From positions 92,893 through 156,892 of the forward strand of contig JAKOGH010000683.1 of NCBI GenBank assembly GCA_024811115.1: a stretch of 64,000 bases of DNA, written 5' to 3'. Within the stretch, counting starts at the first letter, position 1, and the number at the start of each line of letters is the position of its first letter. The notes beneath the pieces are model-generated. The model was not told the DNA's origin, did no database searches, and worked only from the letters and a program-made list of their open reading frames with translations. This DNA is from Terana coerulea. Lineage: Eukaryota; Basidiomycota; Agaricomycetes; Polyporales; Phanerochaetaceae. Shown here one piece after another: positions 1 to 11,650 of this stretch. The position numbers and the translations under genes are program-made.

Positions 1-790
1 CGACCCGTCGGTAGAGGGGTGGCGTTGAAGGTAGGAGGGCGGACTGCTGCCTCTCTAAGCGCTTCCTCTCCCGCCGCGTTAACTTAGTTTCGGGATCATC
101 CGCTGTTGATGTGGAGGGGGCGGGGGAAGAGCGAGCGGGTGGTGGGGAGGGCGAGCGTTCTGGGAGTACTTCGCCCCCTGCGTTCCATTGAATAACATAG
201 ACCAGTCCTGGCTGTACAACCTTGACGTTGCGTTTGGTCATGTGCGCAAATGCTGAAAGCTCAAGATGGCCGCCGTATGTCGCTTCAACGCAGTGTTAGC
301 ATGAGCTTCATAGACAAGCGGAGTTGGAGGGGCTTACCCTGTTGGCGCATGCATGAGAGGTGGACGTCGAGCCCACGTTCATCATCCACAAAAGGCTCAT
401 ATCGACGCTGGTGTGCTTCGATCCAGTTGCATATGTCCTGGCGCAGTTTGAGGTGGTAGGAGGGCGTGCCATACAGCTGATCGGAGAGCGCGCGAAAGAG
501 GCAGTTGCCGTCACCAAGCGTTGCAGCAGCGTACAGGCCTAGGGCACGCAGCTGCTCTGTGAGCATCTGTGTGTTTTCCGCAGGATCCGCAAGGGCCTAA
601 AACACGCCACGCCACAAAATATGAGAACCCGCCCAAAAGCGCAGAAAAAAACGGACCTTGCCCCTGCTTCTGGTCGTGCGAGAGCGGACTGGCCCCGTTG
701 TTCTCGTCAGCATGCATCGCATGGCGAAGAGACCCCTCACAACTCACGCTGCGGCGCAGACTTTGCGCTCTTGCGCTTGGGAGGGGCCAT
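1..790 (-). CDS. OTU-family deubiquitinase (OTUD3-like), C-terminus cut by window edge
   Basis: Probable ubiquitin-specific cysteine protease of the OTU family. Proposed exons (minus strand): 790-744, 702-657, 596-338 and 282 to beyond position 1; phases agree. The N-terminus is short and basic (begins MAPPKRKSAK). The catalytic block is in the third exon, with GDGNCLFRALSDQLYG giving the Asp, Cys and downstream residues of the OTU active site. The fourth exon carries TYGGHLELSAFA and later VIQWN, as in OTUD3-type proteins; the catalytic His should lie just beyond or near the window edge. A charged tail (TRRERKRLERQQ) follows. The family assignment is firm from these motifs. The two small N-terminal exons are inferred only from splice signals and phase and could be wrong. 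The next gene is on the same strand, separated by about 700 bp. Confidence 0.85.
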
Positions 791-1503
791 GCCAGTGTGC
801 GGGAGGTGTCTGCTCGTTGTCAGTGGCGGTGGTGGGGGTTGGGTCGTTGGAGGAGGTTACGGGGTCCTTGGTTCGTTTTCATGGACTTCTGACACTGCCT
901 TTTCGGGAGGCGCTTAATGCCCGCTTTCCAATTGCCTCGAGACTTGTTTGCGTCGTGAAGGCGAAGGAAATATCTCAGAATATTTAGAGAACGCAGAGAG
1001 GAAGGACACGATGCTGTGAACGCCGCTGAGCTTTATAGGAGGGTAGGCAGCCGTCGGTAGTGCAATCACACTGCCACTCAACTCGGGCTTGTTGGGTTGA
1101 TCTGCCCACGCCCGGTCCACTTTGTCTCCTTGACTCCAATGACAAGATTGCATACGACTGATCCTGTTTTTGCGCTCTGAAAAATTCTGGCAGTTCACAA
1201 CAGTCAAGGAGCCTTTCAATTTACCATCAAATACTCATAGCGAATGAACAGGAGAACAGAGACGGGAAGTCTGATCGCAAGTCCAGAGAAATTACAACTA
1301 AGTAGTATTACAACAGTGCTGGTACTGACATACAACAGATCAACAGTTCCGAGGCAAGCGGGATGGTGTACATCATATGAAGGTATCGTGGATCAGCAAG
1401 TATCGATACAAAGCATTAGCAGGGGGTAATAAGGTATGAGCGTCTTCCGGAGGAAGATGAGTATTCGTTCGTGTGTTCTTCCAAGGTCTAGTACTGCGTT
1501 GAA
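791..1503. other. Intergenic, no gene seen
   Basis: About 700 bp between the OTU gene and the 3' end of the next minus-strand gene. Short open frames on both strands show no family resemblance. Part must be the OTU promoter. Confidence 0.5.
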
Positions 1504-2786
1504 TCATGAGTTAACCGCGAGCCACATACGCAATTCTGCAACAAGCCGTTTCGCTGCAGTCTCCAGCTTCTCGTCCCTTGCCCTCTCGACCTCAACAATC
1601 GTTTTCTTCCGTTCTCTCGTCGTCAATATAAGCCCTGCCCGGCGTGACGAGAAGGATGTCGACAAGCTCGAAAACGGCAGCGGCTTGAACTGCGGCTTCC
1701 TAGAGCTCGAGCCTGAGGCGCCGCTTCCAGAGACAATGACAGGCTTGCCGGACGCCGTGACTCCCTTGCTACCGCCCGGCTTCCCCGTGGACTGCGGAGC
1801 AGGCGTAGGTTCTCCGGTATCGGCTGCAATGACGCCTTCCCGGACGCCGTACGTGCGTAACAGGTCCTCTAGCCGGCTGCGGGGCTGCATCAAGTCGAAT
1901 AGGTCCCGAAAGCTCTCGTCTCGCTCGAGGTGGAGCTCTGTGTCGTCTAGCCAGACGTCCTCACGGACTTTGAGAGCGATGAAGAGATCGAGAACCCGTG
2001 TCTCGCGCTGTATGGTTTGGATTGGGGATGATGGTGAGAGGGTGTACATCAAGGGTTGTGGAGGGAAGGGGTTAGAGGTGTAGGGCTGCTTGACGAGATC
2101 CTTATATTGCAGAAGGTAGGTTGAGCGGAGGACGTGCATGCAGGCTAGTTAATAGACCAGGGTTGTGAGACCAAGTCGCAGAGCAGTGCATAATGATGCA
2201 ACTCACCAACATACCAAGCACGGTTTACTTGTCTCAGACTGATTGTGAGCCAGTACGCCATCTGGCGCTGCTTCGCAATACTCGACGTGGTCGAGAACAT
2301 CGCATAGACAATCTTCACCAAAAACTCCGGTGCCAGGCTCCCCAACGTAAATGCGCCCCTTCCGCTGTTTGGGAACGTGGAGAGGAAGGGTGGAGGGTCG
2401 CAGGCACGGGGTTGCGAGTGTAGGGAGGCGGAGGGGCATCTTCTCGTCGAGGATGATCATGGCTGCTTCGTGCGAGGTATACGGACTATAAGGCCTATGC
2501 GCTTGACGGACTATGATATTGCAACCAGTTGCGTGAGGGCAGACGTCCTTCCGTCTTCCTTGCTGCGGATATGAATTCTATCAGGGCCACAGGGAATGGC
2601 ATGCTGCGCGGGTACTCACGAGGCCCGTATACCACCCGAATGTGCAGACGCCTTGGTATGGCAGATGGTGGTAAGAGGTAGAAATGCGACTGGGAGAAGG
2701 TCGTGGCTACACTTCAAGTATGCCAAGTCGAATGGGCTCTGGGCAAACCGAGCATGCGGGGCAAGGGGCTGTTCGAGGTCCTCCAT
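1504..2786 (-). CDS. F-box-like conserved hypothetical protein with an 18-nt microexon
   Basis: Five proposed exons on the minus strand: 2786-2620, 2562-2545, 2494-2408, 2364-2207 and 2144-1504. They sum to 1,071 nt, a clean frame of 356 residues. Residues about 95-150 (SLAPEFLVKIVYAMFSTT, then LRQVNRAWYV) look like an F-box-type helix bundle with an insertion, followed by HVLRSTYLLQYKDLV. The middle is rich in acidic helices (LHLERDESFRDLFDLM). A low-complexity Gly/Ser/Pro stretch precedes a charged C-terminal helix. F-box proteins usually bring substrates to SCF ubiquitin ligases, but the match here is only moderate and the role is inference. Introns are very short (43-62 nt); the second exon is only 18 nt and its use is inferred from phase alone. 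The start at 2786 (MEDLEQP) was preferred over an upstream ATG at 2967, which would need an extra intron. Confidence 0.6.
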
Positions 2787-3113
2787 TGTCGTCACTGGCA
2801 CAATTGGAGAAGAGCAGATGAGCCTTGTTATGAGCTGTTTTACGGCTCAAGAAGCGGCGTGGCAGTTCGCGCAACCTTTGTGCAGACTGTGTTACGGACG
2901 ATGGGCGAGTTAAGTCGTACAGGAGTACGACAGACGGTGAAAGGTATCCGGGGTCGTACATCATCAACTAGTAGACGCCCACCGAAACATCAAGGCGTCT
3001 CTTTGCTCTCAGCTCTTTCGACTGCATTTAAATTCGATATATGCTGCCCTCATGCCTTTCTCTTGCCCGCCGACTACCAACACGCACAACCACACTCGCG
3101 AAACTAGGACGTG
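2787..3113. promoter_or_regulatory. Divergent intergenic region
   Basis: About 330 bp between the divergent F-box-like gene (-) and RRM gene (+). It presumably holds both promoters; no specific element is recognised. An open frame from 2967 on the minus strand could be an extra 5' exon of the F-box-like gene. Confidence 0.4.
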
Positions 3114-5045
3114 ATGTCACTCTATCGGTCTGTTCGCGACAAATCTCCAGCACACGTATATGGCATAAGGAGTCGCAGCATCCCTCTGCTCAAGCAGCAC
3201 CCCATGTTGGGATGAGGAAAGACCCACCGCCGTCGCAGAGGCTCCGTGCAGCGGCTCGTCACACTATATTTTGCGTCAGTTCCAACAGGTGCGGTAGAAG
3301 CCGACCTCCACAGGTTACTCGAGCAGTACGGAGAGATTAGGTTCATTAGGCTTCGTACGTATCTTCATCCATGCATACACCTCTGACTCACGCACGCCTC
3401 TGCCTTTCGCAGGGAAGAATAATAAAGACAAGCCTACGGTACAGGCATTTGTGGAATTTTTCCTGCCCGTGGATGCGCGCCGCGCCTTTGAAGCGTATGA
3501 AGCGAAGGGATTTAGGGTCCTTGAACAACCCGTCGAGGTGTCCTTGATACCCCAAAAAGTGGAGACATACATCGAGTCACCAACGGTTCATGTCATGGAC
3601 ATCCACCCGAAAGTGACAATCGAAGAAGTGAAGGAAGTGTTTCAAGGGTACGGCGAGGTATATAACGCTCGTTTCGGTGCGCTGTCTTTTTCCCAGGTCT
3701 TCTCAGTGCACTCATGAAGTTGCGTCATGGCTAGGTCGCTACCCCGGCACTGCTTTCGTTGATTTTGCTTCCAGTGAAGACGCACGTCAGATCATAGGCT
3801 GGCATGAGCGCGACCCGATCCTTCTCCGCGACCGCCCCGTCGAACTGCAATACGCGGCGCCCAGCAACACTGTCGGACCAGGCCCTGCCGAGCCGGAGCA
3901 AAGGAAATTTCGAAAGCTGAACCTACCAAGCGAGGCAGTGTTCGTGTCCGGGTATGACAGTCGGCTCGACGCCGAGGGGTTGCGGCAGATATTCAACGGC
4001 TTTGGGCAAGTCGTGGATCTCAAAATCAGTGTGTTTTGTTGCTCTCAGTACTTTCAACCCCGTCGTGACCTATCGCGTGTGTATAGATTATTATATAGAC
4101 CGGCCGCACCGCACGCTCGCGGTGGTAACTCTCTCATCGGTCGAGGTCGCTAACGAGGTGATGCGTTCGTACCTGTCGGGCAAGCTCGGTCCTTCACTCG
4201 GCACGAAGGTCCGTCTTGACTATGCGCATTATGCTCTGAAGGACTACCCGCCGAACCGCACGTTGCGCTTCGCGGGGTACTCCGGCTCCAGGGAGGATCT
4301 CCTCAAGCACATGGAAAATTTCGTGCCGTGGATTTGGCGTGTCAACGACGGTACGCCTTCTTCAGCATGACTCCGCAAACAGTGTCTCAAGGCTGGTCAC
4401 CGACTTCTAGTGACTAATACGAAGGTCGGCGGGAGCGGAATGAGCTCGTGCTTCATTGAGTTTGACACCATTGAGCACGCGAAAGCCGTACGGGAAGCAG
4501 TCGAGGGAACGCACATCAAGTCCCCGAACGGGAGGGCTGAACGCCTCGTTATCACGTATGCGCGCCCTCCCAAGTCATGGCGCCCGCGAGGTGGCGTGGA
4601 CGGCCGCGACCACGGCGATGCAAAGTACGCGTTCGGGCTCGACGTCAACGCGCTGGACCCTGTGGAGCGAAAAGCGGGCGTGGGCGTGGCGAGTATGAAC
4701 AGGGACCGCGACGAGGCAGGCCAGGAGAACCTCCGACTCGAGGTGCAGCGCCGCGCGAGGATGCGCAGGCTTCAGAACATGGAGCGGTACATGCAACGGG
4801 ATTACGAACGCGGGCTTGTCGGCATCGGATTCGACGTGCTCGAGCATGGGGAGAAGGTGTATGACGACGAGGGGATGGATGACAGTACACAAACGCGCAA
4901 GGACCAGATCGTGAAGTTGGCCAAGCGATCGGCGAGGAACCGCCGAAGGGAGTTCATCAAGAGGTCGATAGAGGCGAGGGATAATTGGATAGAGGCTCAA
5001 GCTGAGGCTGAAGCAAAGGCCGAAACCGAGACAGTTACGCCGTAG
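3114..5045 (+). CDS. RNA-binding protein with four RRM-like domains
   Basis: Exons 3114-3155, 3222-3354, 3413-3676, 3735-4028, 4087-4350 and 4411-5045 sum to 1,632 nt (543 aa) with consistent phases. Four consecutive RRM-like units are visible. Unit 1 has TLYFASVPTG and AFVEFFLPVDARRAFEAYEA. Unit 2 has TVHVMDIHPKV and GTAFVDFASSEDARQII. Unit 3 has AVFVSGYDSRLDAEGLRQIF and an RNP1-like strand. Unit 4 has TLRFAGYSGSREDLLKHM and SCFIEFDTIEHAKAVREAV. A long charged C-terminal helix follows (RLEVQRRARMRRLQNMERYM) with an Ala/Glu-rich end. RRMs bind single-stranded RNA; the specific target cannot be read from sequence. The N-terminal residues (MSLYRSVRDK) are basic and hydroxylated, so mitochondrial import is possible. 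The first intron is the least certain; another ATG at 3041 is in a different frame. Confidence 0.8.
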
Positions 5046-5900
5046 GGGTCCCAGCCGTGCCATGGAACATGTGTCGCAAGACAATGGGCGCAAACCTAGG
5101 CTCTTGTGCTAGGCAATCTTCACCGTCGATAATCGGCCCACTCCCCTCTTCCTCCAATCAAGTATCAAGGAATACGACACTGCCCCAACTCTACGAAGGT
5201 TGTCAGCGGCAATGTGTCCAGGAAGCTCTCGAGATTCAAGCAAAACTCGAGGCTGTAAACACTACAAAGGTGGCCACCGCACCAGAGAACGTCCTGGTTA
5301 AGGTTGGCTCATACCAGCAGTCTTCGTTTTCCGTGACCACACCACTTGAACCTGAGAGACGCGCGATCTGTAGATGTTTGGATGTCACTACTTGTATGCA
5401 TATTGGTTTGTTATTCATCGTGTTATTACAGTAAAATACACCAGCGCTCAAATGGCTAGACATATTATGACTATCGTTGCCTTTTTCTGCTTGCGAGGTC
5501 GAACTGTATGTGTTGTCATTGAACAACTTCGAGCACCTTCAACGTGACGGAAGCGAAGCAAGGTGAACGGATCAGAATGTCGGAGCGCGCATAGACCCCC
5601 TTCCTCCTTTCCTCCTCCCTCCGCCCATGGCCACGCAGCAACTTTCTCAACATACTACTACTTCTCCTTTACCTGGCTAGCCCACACACGGCGACTGCGT
5701 TTGCCTGCGACTAAAACATCAGAATCGTCAAGCAAGCTAGTGACCGCATGGTGCTCTGATGGACGGCGCAGCAGCAAGCTGCGCTTCGACTGAGTCAACC
5801 TCAAGGTATTTAGGTGGGCTCGGGCAGCCCTGAAGCCCTGAGATTGCGGGACTATATCACTCTTGCACTCATCTCGACCAGCACACTCCCAGTAAACACC
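5046..5900. other. Intergenic, no gene seen
   Basis: About 850 bp between two plus-strand genes. It includes the RRM gene's 3' end and the acetyltransferase promoter. Open frames here lack recognisable motifs. Confidence 0.5.
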
Positions 5901-7069
5901 ATGCAAGCTACTTCCTTTACCCCCTATGCCTCAGAGAAGAAAATCGACATGGCGAAGGAGAGACAGCGAGTGATACCGAAGCGAATGTGCTACCGTACGT
6001 CCCAGAGCTCTCGCTTCCGTGCCAACTTAACGAGATAGACGAGACAGGCGACCTTCCTAAGGCTGTACACACTGTAGAGGCGACAATCGCGGACGACCCG
6101 CTGCAGCGGTATCTCATGGACACGCCGGTGCGTCATCCTCCATTTTCCCTCCTTGCTTGCGCAGTCCATGTGTGCCTATATAATATCGCTCGTTCAAAAT
6201 AATGACGACGAAGGGGCTTGCTGTAGGATAAACCACCTAAAACATGGCTCCACCGCACCCTCAAACGATCCACCTATTATTTGAACTGGTCCCGCGAGGT
6301 GTATCGCGGTGCCGCGTGGACAGTTGACCACGGTACAAGCATCATGGACCTGTACGTACCTCTCGGATTTCGTCTGTTCGCGAGGTCTCATCCAAAAGCC
6401 TCTCTCGAATTAGGAGTGATAGTCAAAGGCGCAAACGTCCGCTTGACAAGTTCATCGACAATTTCTTTCCCTGGTTGACTACGAGGGTAAGAAGAATAAG
6501 TGCAAGTCCTGAGCAAAATAGGGTCTGTACACCTTACACTTCCCACTACGTATGCGCTCGCGGCTGACAAAAATGGTATTGCAGCGCTGGCGCGAGTTCG
6601 GCATTATAATGAACGGCGCCGTCGGTCAAGTGCTGGGCGATCGTGTCAAGGACATGATCGAGATCGGGAGCCTCGGTACCCAGCCGGAGGCCCAGGGGCG
6701 GGGATACGCCAGCGCGCTGGTGAACGTTGCTACCGGATTGGTGAATAATCTCCTCTTTGTTTCTCGAAACATTGGCTGATTCCGGGCAGGCCGACGCACG
6801 CAATCAAGCCTCCTATCTCGTGTCCTCGAACGTTGCAAATCGGGAGTTCTACGCCGCGCTCGGATTCGAGGTTGTGTACACCTTAGAAGTCGGGAAGGGC
6901 AATCCGACGTGGACAGAGGACCCGGTAGAGGTTGATATCGTAAGTGGACTGCTTCATAGTGGGGGATCAGCGACACTCAATCAACGTTGTCAATGATGCG
7001 CAGATGGTTAGAGAGGCGAAAACAGATGGATCGCGAGACCTTGAAGCTGACTCAGGCTGTTTTCTTTGA
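5901..7069 (+). CDS. GNAT-family N-acetyltransferase
   Basis: Seven exons: 5901-5994, 6039-6127, 6227-6351, 6423-6486, 6522-6740, 6790-6939 and 7004-7069. They total 807 nt (268 aa) with every phase consistent; the first intron is only 44 nt. GNAT enzymes move an acetyl group from acetyl-CoA to an amine. The acetyl-CoA pyrophosphate-binding motif is visible as IEIGSLGTQPEAQGRGYASALV (split here: QPEAQGRGYASALV is the motif A core), followed by the C-terminal motif NREFYAALGFEVV. The N-terminal half has the layout of fungal single-domain GNATs (DDPLQRYL, KTWLHRTLKR). The substrate is unknown. It sits alone between the RRM gene and the 7TM pair, with no sign of an operon-like cluster. Confidence 0.85.
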
Positions 7070-7322
7070 GTACTGAACGGTTAGGTCAAACACGAGTTTC
7101 TGTAAGTATTAACAGGCAAAATATTTCTACCGGTTCAACCAATGCTTCGGACCAACAGCTAGGGGGAAGGGAATCAGTTTGGGGTCAAGCTAGCGGGTTT
7201 GTAAGAATGATAGTGCCCTTTCGAAAGGCTTTACATAATCTCGGAGGATACCGCAAGAGTTACAGTACAGTGTGCAGTCGCTGAGAAATAACAGTCATTT
7301 CCTTCAATTTCATCCGACATGC

Positions 7323-8520
7323 TCAACCCAGGGCAGTCTCAGAGTATGAGCGTCCACTGATAGTCCCTATGTCGGTGCTGAGCACCGTTGAGAATCCAGG
7401 ACTTGCCCTAGAGTCTCTGGAAGTCGTATCCCGACTTTGGGGTACCGCATACTTCGGTAGAGCAACGTCGACGTCGGTGGATGCTCTAGTTGTGGCACCT
7501 CTGTCAACTCGGATGATGATGAGGTTGAAGTTGATTCCAATGACCATGAGTGTCTGGGACCCAGCTTAGCATCAATGAAGGCACCTTGCCTTGGAGACAG
7601 AATTACGCACCACATCCGCGACGACATATATAAGCTGGGTGCTTGCGATCTGCGCGCCAAAGCAGAATATGACAAACGCCGTGTAAAGCAGCCCGGACTC
7701 GACTATGATGCGGGCGACGTTGTCGAGTAGAGAACGTGAGCCGCGCGTATACGACACAAGCTTCTTGGTGATTCTCCGAACGTGCCAAATCTTCCAAACA
7801 ATCAAGGCTTCGTGGAGAAGATCAACTACGCTTCGCAAGGTTTACTATAGCATGACTTACCGGTAGTGACTACATTCGTAGCAAGCGTGAACGCGAAACC
7901 CATATTCATTGCAGCTTTGAATGTAGTCGTCTCCTAGTAGACGAGGGTTTGGATTTGCATATGCATAGACGAGAAATATATCCATTGCGAGGCTACCCAG
8001 CCAAAGGAAGGAGGGGAGGATGATAGCGAGGCGCCGCCGTGAATAGACGACCCAGCATCTGTTTATCTTCAGAAGTGTATGAGCGAGCGATGGAAGGGCC
8101 AATGTAACATTGACGTACGAGCAAACCGTCGGCCAAGAGTTGCACCACCTCGGTGCATACAGCCTGAAACAACTTTTCATTAGCTGAAAGCAGCAACTTG
8201 AAGAATAGTCGAAGCCGTACCGCAACCACGGTAAACCACTCGGGAGTATTTGCAAACCCCTCCATAGGACCTCCAGGGCCCTGGTAATACGCAAAAGCAT
8301 CCAAATGTTGTCGCACGTCCAGGCCCATCTTCACCGTTATCGAGATGCACATGAGAGCAGCCATAACGATAAGAGTCCAATTGCGTCGCTCCTTCTCTGC
8401 GTTTCCCCAAAATAGTGCGTGAACACACATTCCGAGGGTAACGAGATATACGCCAAATGCGACGGAGACCGTGAACAGGGAAATGACCTCGGCTTCGAGG
8501 AAGCGCACTGGACTTGCCAT
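7323..8520 (-). CDS. Seven-transmembrane fungal protein, copy A (one frame break)
   Basis: Membrane protein of the Agaricomycete 7TM type; function unknown, possibly receptor-like. Exons on the minus strand: 8520-8221, 8172-8119, 8066-7861, 7807-7611 and 7553-7323. Hydrophobic segments include VISLFTVSVAFGVYLVTLG, WTLIVMAALMCISITVKM, RLAIILPSFLWLGSLAMDI, AAMNMGFAFTLATNVV and ESGLLYTAFVIFCFGAQ, ending with VIGINFNLIIIRV and a hydrophilic tail. The family hallmark NRCWVVYSRR opens exon 3. Exon 3 has one extra base near 7935-7945: removing it aligns the region to copy B residue for residue and restores phase. A 37-nt intron could also explain the break, but it would delete sequence present in copy B. 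Paralogue of the gene at 9607-10848. Confidence 0.75.
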
Positions 8521-9606
8521 GGTGGGCCTGCCACGCCAAAGGTGCTGGAAGGGTTGCGATATAGCATGCGCTGCGGACGAGTGTTTTTAAGCCTGTAGCA
8601 CAAATACGCGGGTTGTTTTGGACTACCGGGTGTAGTAGTGGGACCTGTCCAAGCTATCCTGGTCTGATATGCTAGGAAAATTTTTGACCCTTGGTTTCAC
8701 ATTCACCACTCGCAATCCTCAGGCTGTACGACATGAAATCTTCAAGTTGGAACACTCACCTCGCGAATTGAAAAGCATTAGGCGCAGCTCAACTTGAATT
8801 GAAATTCAGCCGAATGCTAATTGTGTGTCCGTGCTCAGCAAAATGTGTACAGAAGCTGACGAGAGTACTTACTCATAAGGGATGCACTGAGTTAGTTTTC
8901 ACACTACAATCTCATGCATCTTCCGGACCTCATAGACAATCACATCTTTGTTGCTCCGAAAGATGACCAGCCATAGGCTCAAGCAGCTGGATCTTGAAGA
9001 AAAGTTTTCTTCAGATGTTTGGATGATGAGGAGATGCTGTCAACACTAACTTTAGCACGGGATTTGACGGGATAGCCACGAGGTTCATGTTAACCCCGAC
9101 ATCTACCATACACATCTCTGGCTGCCTATAATAAACAGCGATATGGGATAATAGCAGAGAATAGACGTACAGCATACATCCAAGTCATGATAGGATCTCC
9201 CATATTGACAAAATGCGACTCCGAGAATCATCAGTTGGGTAGAACTTCTACTGCGCTGCGTCGCTTGCACGTCATCACGGTTTGCTTGGAATCATGGGTA
9301 GCTGTGAGCTCTAGGGCGAGTTCACACCCCTTGTGATGTTGGACTCGGACTGGTCGAAGCTGAGGTTGAGCCTAAGGCCCGCTGGCGACTTTGTGGCGCT
9401 CGGCGTTTGCCGCATGGAAGGGCTTCGGCACCTCTCGGCACGTGTTCACGCGCAGACCATTGACAGACGATGCGCGCGAGAAGGGGCAGTCAGTAGTCTG
9501 GTTCCATAGTGCACAAACGGTACGCCGAATCAACTGTACGTAGAACCTTCTAAATAATCGTCCGAGGAGTGGTATTAAGTGATGACAGGGGATGCAAATC
9601 GGGATT
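8521..9606. other. Intergenic spacer between tandem 7TM genes
   Basis: About 1.1 kb. It includes the promoter of 7TM copy A and the 3' flank of copy B. Around 9381-9405 it carries one copy of the dispersed CTTTGTGGCG-core repeat. Nothing else is recognised. Confidence 0.5.
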
Positions 9607-10848
9607 TTAGACCGCCTGGTCTGCTCCCGCGCCCGCCGCTGCTTTGGGTTCGCTTTCATAAACTTCCGATAAAGAACTTGCCGAGGAATGGCTTTCAACT
9701 TCCGTGGATAGAACCACCTGGAGTATAGCATCACGTCTGGAGCGTGACGCGCATCGATCGGAATGGAGTTGGACGGTACTGAGTGGGCCTGTCGCGACAG
9801 ACGATGTGGAAGTGCCAGCACCGTAGTTAACGCGAATGATAATGAGATTGAAGTTGATTCCAATCACGGCTAGCATCTGTGTATGCATATCGAAATGAGT
9901 TGGACGTTTGCGTGATTGAATCAATAGACGTACGACATCCGCAATGGTGTAAGTGGCATTACTCCCAGCGAACTCCGTGCCGAAGCACAGAATGACGAAG
10001 ACCGTGTATAGCAAGCCGGACTCGACAACCATTCTGACGACGTTGGCAAGTTTTGTGCGCGAGCAATTACGTGTTGACAAGAACCTCGACGTTTGTTTGA
10101 GGATGCGCGAGATTTTCCACACGATTAACCCTAGGACGTTGTCGCTGAGAATGAAATATGCTGTATACACTTTGAAGACCCACCGGTCGTCAGTATGTTT
10201 GTGACAAGTGTGATTGAAAGGCCAGTGTTGAGCAGTATGCCGAGCATCCTAGCATTGCCTGGTATCGCCGCGATGGTGGGATAGACGTAGATGAGCGACA
10301 CCGATACCCCAACATTGGCAAGCCATAGAAGCGCAGGCACAGCGACAACCAGCCAGTGGTACGAGTAGACAACCAAGCATCTATATACCTAGTAGACCTT
10401 AGCTGATTGATATGGTGGCAATGCTGAGATCGGAGGAGCTTACGAGTAACCCGTCTCCCATCAGTTCCACAACTTGGATACACACAGTCTGATGAATAGG
10501 AGATAGGTTCAATTTCCCATAGAAACCGTAAGCTGGACACACGTACCGATAGAATATCGACCGCAGGCGACATGCTTGCAATCGCCTCGAGAGCTCCTCC
10601 GGGGCCCTTGTAGAATATGAATGCGTGGAGGTTCCCTGGAGAACCAGGATCACTTTCAAAGTGATCAGCGCAAATATGCAGCCGGTCATCGCGACCAAAC
10701 ACCAGCTGAATCTCTTCCTCTCGCTCCCATGTCTCCAGAACATGGCGCGGATACAGGCTCCGGCGCTCACTAGGTAGATTCCATAGGCGACAGACAGCAG
10801 GAAGAGGGAGAGGAGCTGCGCCTCGTCGAGCGGGAGACCGTCGCTCAT
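9607..10848 (-). CDS. Seven-transmembrane fungal protein, copy B (one frame break)
   Basis: Paralogue of copy A with the same five-exon layout: 10848-10547, 10488-10444, 10388-10184, 10130-9934 and 9876-9607. Exons 3 and 4 match copy A in length once copy A's extra base is ignored (205 and 197 nt). Hydrophobic segments include LLSLFLLSVAYGIYLVSAGA, WLVVAVPALLWLANVGVSVS, GLSITLVTNILTTG and ESGLLYTVFVILCFGT; YRCLVVYS and VIGINFNLIIIRV are conserved. Exon 1 changes frame at the C run 10634-10636 (G run on the coding strand). Adding one base joins LKVILVLQ to NLHAFIFYKGPGG, matching copy A, and makes exon 1 303 nt, phase 0. Probably an intact gene with a sequence error, otherwise a recent pseudogene. 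The C-terminal tail is hydrophilic and longer than in copy A. Confidence 0.75.
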
Positions 10849-11650
10849 GGAGGGCCGGCCACCAGTGGGATTGAGTGGACTTCCTGGGACACATCGAGTC
10901 TTATAACAACCTGCAATGCCGTGCGTTCATACAACAGTATGGCTGTGTAAATAGATGGATAGACCAGCTCATTGGAACCTTGGGCAGCTGACCGCGCTTA
11001 AGTATGGGAACCCACACATGAGATGAGTTGTATCTCAGTGCGACAGACCCTTCAAATCCAAAATTGTCAGTAACTTGACTCAACGCCGACAAATGAGACC
11101 TACTCGACAGCTCATCGACACTAAGAAGAGATTCCGCACAAAAGATGTGAGATGTGGACGCAACGCACAGCCTAGAGATGGGCGTTCTCCGCTGGTTTGC
11201 TCGACGACAGTTCATCCAATCAAGTTCTTGCCCGACGACTGGATGTGAAGTATCTGTGTATTACCGAATACGAGGACCTGAATCTGGCAGAAGTGCTGAT
11301 GGTCTCCTGACAGCTGCGCACTGCGAAGATGGTGGCGTGCAGTTATGACGGAACTTCAATTGAGATGGTATCCCTTTTGCATTATTCCCGTCCAGCCGGG
11401 CAGCATGCGCGTTTCGGCAGACAGCGGGCCAATCGTGTTGCGTCTCGCCGGCTGACTTTCCGTCTCAGTGTATGCCGCCAAACACCAACTCAACGTATGG
11501 CTTCCCTAGGTAACTTAGCAGAGAGGCCAGTCCCTTGTCCTCAGACTGTATGAACGGAACATATTTGAGTTGATATTGTACGTTACCTTTACATCTATAT
11601 TCTACACGTCAATCGCTTGCTCCTACTCCCTTGTTTGTCATGCGTTCTCC
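10849..11650. other. Intergenic, no gene seen
   Basis: About 800 bp upstream of 7TM copy B and downstream of the NPT1 gene. Open frames are short and without recognisable motifs. Confidence 0.5.
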
